DNA from: Bacteroidota bacterium
GTDB lineage: Bacteria > Bacteroidota > Bacteroidia > Chitinophagales > Chitinophagaceae
Assembly (NCBI GenBank): GCA_023422835.1
Contig: JAFAGI010000020.1
Span: 62,001 to 126,000, forward strand
DNA length: 64,000 bases
Reading direction: 5' to 3'
The notes under the pieces are model-generated. The model worked only from the letters and a program-made list of their open reading frames with translations, made no database searches and was not told the DNA's origin. A program made the translations under genes and the position numbers. Every line of letters starts with the position of its first letter. Position 1 is the first letter of the stretch. This document shows, in pieces, positions 57,871 through 64,000 of this stretch.

Positions 57871-57892
57871 CATTAAAAATATTTTAAGTAAC

Positions 57893-57908
57893 TGATGAAT
57901 ATTCATCA
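57893..57908. repeat. 16-base perfect palindrome
   Basis: TGATGAATATTCATCA, 55 bases beyond the end of the arginine decarboxylase gene. It has no loop, so it is more like a protein-binding site or chance than a terminator. Confidence 0.4.
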
Positions 57909-57962
57909 TTTAATTTTCTCGGATTTATAGCCTAGAAAGACAGTTTTCGCTATTTTGCGCTT

Positions 57963-59393
57963 TTACTGGTAACCCAGTATCTTCAGCATACTTTGTGCTG
58001 TCTGTTCTTTAGCGTAAACCCATTCCGTAAGCTTGCCATTCTTGTCGTATTCAATGATTACATGCTTGGGCGATGGTATCAGGCAATGCTTAATGCCGCC
58101 GTATCCGCTTATCTGATCCTGGTATGCACCTGTATGAAAAAACCCTACATACAAAGGCTCTTTATTTTGAGGGTCAGCCTGATCGTCATTTTTTATTTTG
58201 GGGAGGAACACTTCATTGATGTGCTCTTCTGAATCGTAATAATCATGCCCGTCGCAGGTAATGCCGCCTAAGACCACACGCTTGTACTCGTTGCTCCATT
58301 TATTGATGGGCAGCATTAAAAACTTCTCACCAATACCCCAGGTATCCGGCAATGTAGTGATGAAAGAAGAGTCTATCATGTACCAGGTCTCGCGGTCGTT
58401 CTGTTCTTTCTCACCGATTACGCTGTAGATATGTGCCATGCTCTCTCCTACCGTAAAGCTTCCGAATTCTGTAAATATGTTCGGCATCGGCACTTTGGCT
58501 TTTTTGCAGGCAGATTTTATATTGCCTACAATTTCATTGATCATGAACTGGTAATCGTATTCAAATGCCAGGGAGTGCTTGATGGGAAATCCGCCGCCGA
58601 TGTTGATAGAATCCAATTCGGGGCAGATCTTTTTTAACTGGCAATAAAGTGTGATGCTTTTCCTCAATTCAGACCAATAGTAAATATCATCCTTGATGCC
58701 TTTGTTTAAAAAGATGTGCAGCATTTTTAAGTGATACTTATTTTCATTGCCTTTCAGTTCATTTACATAGAACTCCAGCACATCTTTTGCGCGGATACCA
58801 AGGCGCGATGTATAGAATGGGAAGCTTGGTTCTTCCTCGGCTGCAATGCGAATGCCTATTTTAAAAGGCTCTTTGATCTTTATACTGCGCTTATACATAG
58901 CCAGCTCTTCCTTATTGTCCAGGATAGGGATCACATTTTTGAAGCCTGAATTGATAAGCCTGGCAATCCTTGATGTGTAAGATTTTTGCTTAAATCCGTT
59001 GCAGATAACATGTATGTCTTTGGTGATCTTTCTTTTTTTATACAACTGGTTGATGATCTCGATGTCGTAGGCATAAGAAGTTTCCAAGTGTATGTTGTGC
59101 TTGAGCGCTTCCTCCACTACAAAAGAAAAATGGGAGCTTTTGGTGCAATAACAATAAAAATACTTGCCTTCGTATTTATGCTTTTTAAAAGCCTTATCGA
59201 AGTAGGTTTTTGCACGATTGATATTGATTCCAATCTTCGGCAGAAATGTGAGCTTTAAAGGTGTGCCGTGTTTTTCAATGATCGGCTTGAGGTCCAGCCC
59301 GTTAAATTCTAAAAAACCATTCTTGTTAAGATCAACGCCTTCCTGGGGGAAGTGAAAGGTCTGTTTAACCAGATCGGTGTAGGTATTATTCAT
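57963..59393 (-). CDS. arginine decarboxylase (PLP fold III, biosynthetic)
   Basis: 476 residues of the alanine-racemase-fold decarboxylase group 2. The PLP lysine is in YCYCTKSSHFSFVVEEAL near residue 84; the phosphate-binding loop is SINIGGGFPIKHS near 265; the substrate region is ITCDGHDYYD near 395 and VGFFHTGAYQDQISG near 430. It matches the short Bacteroidota enzymes annotated as arginine decarboxylase, giving agmatine for polyamine synthesis. The substrate (arginine versus a related amino acid) is inferred. Isolated gene. Confidence 0.85.
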   Translation of the reverse strand: MNNTYTDLVKQTFHFPQEGVDLNKNGFLEFNGLDLKPIIEKHGTPLKLTFLPKIGININRAKTYFDKAFKKHKYEGKYFYCYCTKSSHFSFVVEEALKHNIHLETSYAYDIEIINQLYKKRKITKDIHVICNGFKQKSYTSRIARLINSGFKNVIPILDNKEELAMYKRSIKIKEPFKIGIRIAAEEEPSFPFYTSRLGIRAKDVLEFYVNELKGNENKYHLKMLHIFLNKGIKDDIYYWSELRKSITLYCQLKKICPELDSINIGGGFPIKHSLAFEYDYQFMINEIVGNIKSACKKAKVPMPNIFTEFGSFTVGESMAHIYSVIGEKEQNDRETWYMIDSSFITTLPDTWGIGEKFLMLPINKWSNEYKRVVLGGITCDGHDYYDSEEHINEVFLPKIKNDDQADPQNKEPLYVGFFHTGAYQDQISGYGGIKHCLIPSPKHVIIEYDKNGKLTEWVYAKEQTAQSMLKILGYQ

Positions 59394-59492
59394 TTCTGCA
59401 AAATGATGAATTTGATTTTAAAAATATTTTGTGTGCAAAAATAAATAAATATCTAATGTAAACAGTGTTTTTACAGGTTCAGCCCAAAATAA

Positions 59493-59514
59493 AAGGAGCG
59501 GCGTTGCGCTCCTT
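59493..59514 (-). terminator. terminator of the trigger factor gene
   Basis: AAGGAGCG / CGCTCCTT eight-pair stem with a six-base loop followed by TTTT on the minus strand, 22 bases after the tig stop. Confidence 0.85.
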
Positions 59515-59535
59515 GGTTATAATCTTCTTTTTTAA

Positions 59536-60909
59536 TTAATGGTGGTGATGGCCTTTCAGCTTTTCGGTGAATGCTTCTTCAGTAATATTTTCCTCTTTTG
59601 TTTTCACCTGTCCTTCAAGTGCCTGGAACAGTTTGTTGATCCTGATCTGTCCGTGAGCATCTTCAATAAACTTCCTGTCGTTCAGCATCCTGTCGGCGTA
59701 ATCGTTTACCCAGTCTGAATTGGCATCAGCAGACAGCTGGCCGCCGAGGTATTGCATCAGTTGATTTTTAGCAAAATCTTTCAGCTCTTCAGGCTCTACC
59801 TGTATGTTGTTGTCCGCGCTCAGCTTGCTGGAGATCAGCGCCCACTGGAGTTGTTTTACGAAAACAGGATATTCTTTCTCTACTTCTTCATCAGTCTTTG
59901 GCTTCTCAGCATTCACCTTAAGCCAGCGTTTCAGGAATGCCTCGGGGAAATCAAGTTTTGTGTGGTCTACCAGTTCATGGTAGATCTGGTCCTGCACCTG
60001 CGCGCGCGACTGTCCTGCGAAGTATGCTTCTAAATCTTTTTTTAGCTCAGCTTTGAAATCATCTTCATTGCTGATTTCCCTGTCGGGAAAAGTTTGCCTG
60101 AAAAGCTCTTCGTTCATTTCCGCCTTTTCCAGTAGACCTATTTTGGTGATCTTACATGATACATAAGTTTTCTTCAGCTCCAGGTCTTCTTCATTCAAAC
60201 CCAGGTCATGGTATACCCTGTCTAAAATCTCTGGACTGGCGAATGCATCGCTTAATTTTACAACTACGGTATCTTCAACTTTTTTACCCTTAAACAGTTT
60301 GGCTGCTTTGGGAGAAAGATCTTTGAAAGTAACCGAGCTATTCCCTTTGTTGGCATCTTCAGCCACATTGCCTTCTTTATCTGCAATAGCCGTCTCTAGG
60401 TTCAGGATAGCATCTTCATTTTCTATGGTTTCAGGATTGGTATAGTTGCCGGCTTTGCGCTGCACATTTTCTACTTCCTCGTTCAATGTTTTATCTGAAA
60501 CCTCAATGTTGTAGCGCGTTACAGTAAGGCTGCCCGGGTCAACATCTATGGCTGGCTGCAAACCAACCTCGAAATCAAATACATAATCTTCGGGATTGTT
60601 TACATCGAAAGTAAAATTAGTGTCTTCCAACGGCAACGGCTGGCCAATGATCTCCAGTTTGTTTTCCCTGATATAATCATTTACTGCCTTGTCTACTGCG
60701 GCAAAGATCTGCTCGCTGAAAATGCCCTGGCCGTGCATTTTTTTGATAACGCCTACCGGTACCATACCTTTTCTGAATCCGGGTATGGTAGCATTTTTTG
60801 CATATTTCTTCAGGCTTTTTTCAAATTCCGGAAGATAATCTTCTTTGGTAATGGTCACTACCAGTTTATCGTTTAGCGGAGCTATATTTTCTCTCGTTAT
60901 AGTTGCCAT
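59536..60909 (-). CDS. tig: trigger factor
   Basis: Ribosome-associated folding chaperone, 457 residues. The start ATG at 60909 gives MATITRENIAPL; an ATG three codons upstream is also possible. The N-terminal ribosome-binding domain has the tail-exit motif GFRKGMVP (usually GFRxGKxP). A degenerate PPIase-like middle part follows, and the C-terminal chaperone arms contain AYFAGQSRAQVQDQIYHEL. The protein ends in KLKGHHHH. TAATTTTG at 61005-61012 is a candidate -7 box. Confidence 0.94.
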   Translation of the reverse strand: MATITRENIAPLNDKLVVTITKEDYLPEFEKSLKKYAKNATIPGFRKGMVPVGVIKKMHGQGIFSEQIFAAVDKAVNDYIRENKLEIIGQPLPLEDTNFTFDVNNPEDYVFDFEVGLQPAIDVDPGSLTVTRYNIEVSDKTLNEEVENVQRKAGNYTNPETIENEDAILNLETAIADKEGNVAEDANKGNSSVTFKDLSPKAAKLFKGKKVEDTVVVKLSDAFASPEILDRVYHDLGLNEEDLELKKTYVSCKITKIGLLEKAEMNEELFRQTFPDREISNEDDFKAELKKDLEAYFAGQSRAQVQDQIYHELVDHTKLDFPEAFLKRWLKVNAEKPKTDEEVEKEYPVFVKQLQWALISSKLSADNNIQVEPEELKDFAKNQLMQYLGGQLSADANSDWVNDYADRMLNDRKFIEDAHGQIRINKLFQALEGQVKTKEENITEEAFTEKLKGHHHH

Positions 60910-61004
60910 AAAACTCATATCTCAGCCCTTCCTGAGCATTTTTCTGTTTAGTAATACCTTATTTGAGGGTAAATAAGACGGTTTAACCCAAAAAATTGAG
61001 TGTG

Positions 61005-61012
61005 CAAAATTA
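61005..61012 (-). promoter_or_regulatory. candidate -7 box of tig
   Basis: TAATTTTG on the minus strand, 96 bases before the tig ATG; the TTG-type -33 is not clear. Confidence 0.4.
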
Positions 61013-61059
61013 AGTCAATTATTTAATTTAATAAAATAATCCTGTTTTATATAATTGTA

Positions 61060-61086
61060 GATTACAAATTGAAGATTACAAATTGG
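61060..61086. repeat. two-copy 14-base tandem repeat
   Basis: AGATTACAAATTGA followed by AGATTACAAATTGG. Its composition resembles the CAAATTG heptamers near glnS, 4 kb away. Confidence 0.55.
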
Positions 61087-61121
61087 AAACTATGGATTAC
61101 TGGCAAACACAAAATAAAAAA

Positions 61122-61143
61122 ACTGCCCGCGCGTGCAGGCAGT
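61122..61143 (-). terminator. terminator of the small lipoprotein gene
   Basis: ACTGCC / GGCAGT stem with a ten-base GC-rich loop and a seven-T run on the minus strand, about 40 bases after the lipoprotein stop. Confidence 0.8.
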
Positions 61144-61181
61144 AAGTTTTTCACTATAATATTATTTTGTACCATTAATAT

Positions 61182-61556
61182 TTATCTTGTACAGTCGGCT
61201 GTCCAAACGTTACCGTTTTTCAAGAATAATATTTTCAAGGTGCTTGCAGTGATCTTGATGTAGTTAGTCTGGCTAGAGCCTATGCTCACCATAGTTTCTC
61301 CGTCTTTCTGAAATTCAACGCCAGTAATATCAGGAATGCCATCAGAAAAAAGGAAGTTATAATTGTTACCGACTTTTATAACAGTAACTGCGCCCGTAGT
61401 TGTAGAAACCTTTTTATCCTGGCCGTCATAGGATATCTTACCATTATACTTACCTGCAAAAACATCACGTTCAGAAGGTGATGTATCTTTGCTGCAGGAT
61501 GCCAATACAAATACAGATAAAAGTACTACACTCAAAATTTGAATTGTTTTTTTCAT
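61182..61556 (-). CDS. hypothetical small lipoprotein
   Basis: 124 residues from the ATG at 61556 (a TTG three codons upstream is less likely). Signal peptide KKTIQILSVVLLSVFVLASC with lipobox LASC. The mature 100 residues are beta-rich (FAGKYNGKISYDGQDKK; VTVIKVGNNYNFLFSDGIP; EFQKDGETMVSIGSS; ILFLKNGNVWTADCTR), resembling a small lipocalin-like or eight-strand barrel fold. Function unknown. Single gene between tig and rny. Confidence 0.75.
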   Translation of the reverse strand: MKKTIQILSVVLLSVFVLASCSKDTSPSERDVFAGKYNGKISYDGQDKKVSTTTGAVTVIKVGNNYNFLFSDGIPDITGVEFQKDGETMVSIGSSQTNYIKITASTLKILFLKNGNVWTADCTR

Positions 61557-61602
61557 ATTCTTCAATGTTTTATTGTTTAAAATGCCGCAAATTTGTTTAT
61601 AA

Positions 61603-61616
61603 GATCACCGGTGATC
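61603..61616. repeat. 14-base perfect palindrome upstream of the lipoprotein gene
   Basis: GATCACCGGTGATC, in the divergent spacer between the small lipoprotein (minus) and rny (plus), 47 bases from the lipoprotein start. Could be an operator; it also contains GATC twice. Confidence 0.45.
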
Positions 61617-61846
61617 GGCCAAAACAATTGCATTTGCTGATCTTATTAAAACAATTCTTGTACCAATTTGAATTTATGTTGATACAGTTTATGGTGGTGC
61701 GCAATGCATACATAACCAGTAAGCACGGATAATTTTTTGTTTTCTTTTCAAACTTTCTGCAATTTATTTATCTTCGTGCATTAATATCCTCTAAGGATAT
61801 GCGTTATATTATATATTATTAATAGATAAAAAACAATGATTAATTT

Positions 61847-63412
61847 ATGATAACCACAACATTTGCCGTTATAATAGCGGTTGTTTGTGTTGGTTTAGGT
61901 ATTGTTTTAGGTAAATTTATTTTTGCAAAAGATACAAAACAACAAATACTCGAAGCGGAAAACCAGGCAAAAACTATAGTAAAAGAAGCAGAACTTACCG
62001 CTGAAACAATCAAAAAAGAGAAATTATTAGAAGCAAAAGAAAAATTTGTACAACTTAAATCAGAGCACGACAGGGAAATAAACGACCGGAACCGCAAGAT
62101 TGGAGACCTCGAAAACAGAGCAAAACAGAGAGAAAGCAACCTTGCTCAAAAAGAATCTAGCCTCGATAAGCAGTTGAAAGAAAATGAAACGATTAAAGAC
62201 AACCTCAAAAAGCAAATTGAGATTGTAAACCAAAAACGTTCTGAACTGGAGAAGCACCAGGAAGAGCACATTAAGCGGTTGGAGAAAATCTCCAACATGT
62301 CGCAGGAAGAGGCTAAGGCCCAGCTGATTGAAAGCCTTCAGCAGGAGGCCCGCACACAGGCGCTGGCGCTGCAACAGGAAATTGTGGAAGAGGCTAAGGT
62401 GAAAGCCAACAAAGAAGCGCGTAAGATTATTATACAATCTATTCAACGTACGGCAGCAGAGCAGACCATAGAAAATACAGTTACGGTATTTAACCTGGAA
62501 ACAGATGAGATCAAAGGACAGATCATCGGCCGCGAAGGCCGCAACATCCGTGCAATTGAGGCCGCTACCGGGGTAGACCTGATCGTAGACGACACGCCTG
62601 AAGCCATTGTACTATCCTCCTTCGACCCCTTGAGAAGGGAGATCGCCCGCCTTTCACTGCAAAGACTGGTAGCAGACGGACGCATACACCCGGCAAGGAT
62701 CGAAGAAGTGGTGGATAAAACCCGCAGGCAACTTGAAGAGCAGATCATGGAGATCGGCGAACGGACGGTGATAGAGCTGGGCATCCACGGATTGCACAAG
62801 GAACTGGTAAGGATTGTGGGTAAAATGCGGTTCCGGTCGTCTTACGGCCAGAACCTGCTGATGCACAGCCGCGAAGTGGCTAATCTCTGCGCTATTATGG
62901 CTTCTGAACTGGGGCTGAACCCCAAGCTGGCAAAGAGAGCCGGGCTGCTGCACGATATAGGCAAAGTTCCTGATGAAGAAACCGAGCTGAGCCATGCATT
63001 GCTTGGAGCTAAGCTGGCCGAAAAATACGGCGAAAACCCTGCAGTTGTGAATGCCATAGGTGCGCACCACGATGAAATGGAAATGCAATACGTGATATCC
63101 CCCATCATCCAGACCTGCGATGCCATCAGCGGCGCACGTCCAGGTGCAAGAAGAGAGATCATGCAGCAATACATACAGCGCATCAAAGACCTGGAAGCGC
63201 TGGCACAGGGCTACGGCGGCGTGGAAAAAGCTTATGCCATCCAGGCGGGCCGCGAATTACGGGTGATTGTTGAAGCCGACAAAGTTACTGACGGAGACAG
63301 CGACAAATTAAGCTTTGACATTGCCCAGAAAATACAGACCGAAATGACGTATCCCGGACAGATAAAAGTGACAGTGATCCGTGAAAAAAGAGCGGTGAAC
63401 GTAGCGCGATAA
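61847..63412 (+). CDS. rny: ribonuclease Y
   Basis: Membrane-bound endoribonuclease that starts mRNA decay. 521 residues: N-terminal helix (about 2-22), long coiled coil (25-200), KH domain with [22 protein letters not shown] near 225, and an HD domain with [17 protein letters not shown] near 340, then HDIGK near 375 and [10 protein letters not shown] near 405, which hold the metal-binding His and Asp residues. Single gene, 80 bases upstream of rplS, which has its own promoter. Confidence 0.97.
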   Translation: MITTTFAVIIAVVCVGLGIVLGKFIFAKDTKQQILEAENQAKTIVKEAELTAETIKKEKLLEAKEKFVQLKSEHDREINDRNRKIGDLENRAKQRESNLAQKESSLDKQLKENETIKDNLKKQIEIVNQKRSELEKHQEEHIKRLEKISNMSQEEAKAQLIESLQQEARTQALALQQEIVEEAKVKANKEARKIIIQSIQRTAAEQTIENTVTVFNLETDEIKGQIIGREGRNIRAIEAATGVDLIVDDTPEAIVLSSFDPLRREIARLSLQRLVADGRIHPARIEEVVDKTRRQLEEQIMEIGERTVIELGIHGLHKELVRIVGKMRFRSSYGQNLLMHSREVANLCAIMASELGLNPKLAKRAGLLHDIGKVPDEETELSHALLGAKLAEKYGENPAVVNAIGAHHDEMEMQYVISPIIQTCDAISGARPGARREIMQQYIQRIKDLEALAQGYGGVEKAYAIQAGRELRVIVEADKVTDGDSDKLSFDIAQKIQTEMTYPGQIKVTVIREKRAVNVAR

Positions 63413-63443
63413 TCCTTGATAAAAGTTTTTTTAATGATTTTTT

Positions 63444-63473
63444 TTGATAATTTCATTTAAACAAGTACCTTTG
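63444..63473 (+). promoter_or_regulatory. rplS promoter (TTG-N19-TACCTTTG)
   Basis: TTG at 63444-63446 and TACCTTTG at 63466-63473, 19 bases apart, the clearest full promoter in the window. It predicts a leader of about 15 bases before the rplS ATG at 63493. Confidence 0.7.
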
Positions 63474-63492
63474 CAATCCAAAATTTTGAGAT

Positions 63493-63849
63493 ATGAATTT
63501 AGCAGCTAAATATGTCCACGAACAGTTAACACCCGCCAAAGAATTGCCAAAATTCAAAGCAGGAGACAATGTTACTGTCAATTATAAAATTGTAGAAGGA
63601 GGAAAAGAGCGTATCCAGAGCTTCCGTGGCGATGTGATCAAAATCCAGGGACATGGCGCAACTTCTACCTTTACCGTTCGGAAAATATCTAATGGTATAG
63701 GCGTGGAAAGGGCATTTCCTTTCTCTTCTCCTAACGTAGATTCTGTACAATTGAACAAATCAGGTAAAGTACGCCGGGCTAAATTGTACTTTCTGCGCGA
63801 AAGAAGCGGTAAGAGTGCGAGAATTAAAGAAAAACGCTTCTCTCAATAA
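63493..63849 (+). CDS. rplS: 50S ribosomal protein L19
   Basis: 118 residues, the normal length. Family motifs: [29 protein letters not shown] near 25-50, [22 protein letters not shown] near 58-80, and [23 protein letters not shown] at the end. It lies at the interface of the two subunits. Transcribed alone with its own promoter and terminator, unlike the rimM-trmD-rplS operons of other phyla. Confidence 0.98.
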   Translation: MNLAAKYVHEQLTPAKELPKFKAGDNVTVNYKIVEGGKERIQSFRGDVIKIQGHGATSTFTVRKISNGIGVERAFPFSSPNVDSVQLNKSGKVRRAKLYFLRERSGKSARIKEKRFSQ

Positions 63850-63885
63850 GCTTACGCCAATTTTCATAGTTTTTAATAATATGTT

Positions 63886-63920
63886 ACGGGAAGGAATATT
63901 TATTTTCATCCCGTTTTTTA
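63886..63920 (+). terminator. terminator of rplS
   Basis: ACGGGA / TCCCGT arms around a 17-base AT-rich loop, then a T-run, 37 bases past the rplS stop. Confidence 0.75.
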
Positions 63921-63926
63921 TTTGTT

Positions 63927-63956
63927 TTGATAAATGAGACAAAGTATTTACCTTTA
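63927..63956 (+). promoter_or_regulatory. candidate promoter of the next (off-window) gene
   Basis: TTG and TACCTTTA 19 bases apart, with one mismatch to the consensus and the same spacing as the rplS promoter. The last 44 bases show no clear gene. Confidence 0.4.
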
Positions 63957-64000
63957 CCATGCATTTCTGTGCAACAAGCAGATTTATTTATAAACCAATT

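Overview
The window is a chromosomal segment of a Bacteroidota bacterium, most likely of the Chitinophagaceae or close relatives. The evidence is: an alternative complex III (ActA-F) quinol oxidation module linked to a cytochrome oxidase operon; a fused LpxC-FabZ protein; ParE and ParC around a DUF1835 gene; many lipoproteins with Bacteroidota-style signal peptides; promoters of the TTG...TAnnTTTG type; and almost no Shine-Dalgarno sequences. The genus assignment is inference from gene content only.

Layout. 1-2159: 5' part of topA. 2416-8709 (minus): CBS-domain gene and a cytochrome oxidase operon (ctaC, ctaD, ctaB, two subunit III genes, a subunit IV gene). 8.9-11.0 kb (plus): a small AT-rich accessory island with an intact lipoprotein, a frameshifted copy of it, and two decayed copies of a small secreted protein; it separates the oxidase genes from the ACIII genes. 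11059-19795 (minus): actA-B-C-D-E-F. 20.3-25.2 kb: purN, psd, lipid A genes lpxD and lpxC-fabZ, and an AraC-type regulator with a cysteine cluster. 25.4-28.1 kb: hsp20, atpD and atpC. 28.4 kb: initiator tRNA-Met. 28.6-32.6 kb: plsC, gtrA, a GT39-type glycosyltransferase and queA with a structured leader. 32.7-41.4 kb: an NlpE-like lipoprotein, two ABC transporter genes, an L,D-transpeptidase, rsmE, an OmpA-type lipoprotein and fbp. 41.4-47.1 kb: parC, a DUF1835 gene, a decayed ORF6N gene and parE. 47.2-57.1 kb: an outer-membrane protein, an Rrf2 regulator, a phytase-type esterase-like lipoprotein, gcvP, an orphan ORF, serA, tilS and glnS. 57.3-57.9 kb: a gene graveyard holding the 3' end of a TolC-family gene and a CPBP-protease-like remnant. 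57.9-64 kb: arginine decarboxylase, trigger factor, a small lipoprotein, rny and rplS.

The ACIII and cta genes form one respiratory chain: menaquinol is oxidised by ACIII and electrons pass through its haems c to the haem-copper oxidase. atpD and atpC encode part of the ATP synthase that uses the resulting proton gradient. lpxD, lpxC-fabZ, psd, plsC, the GT39 enzyme, GtrA, the MsbA-like exporter and the L,D-transpeptidase are envelope biogenesis genes.

No complete new defence, mobile or biosynthetic system is visible, and there is no CRISPR array, intact transposase or prophage. The observations most worth following are the three-hairpin leader of queA, the glnS promoter sitting between two heptamer repeat arrays, the duplicated lipoprotein/secreted-protein island inside the respiratory gene block, and three decayed genes (ORF6N, TolC, CPBP) with no intact ORF. 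Coordinates worked out by hand for small sites may be off by one base.
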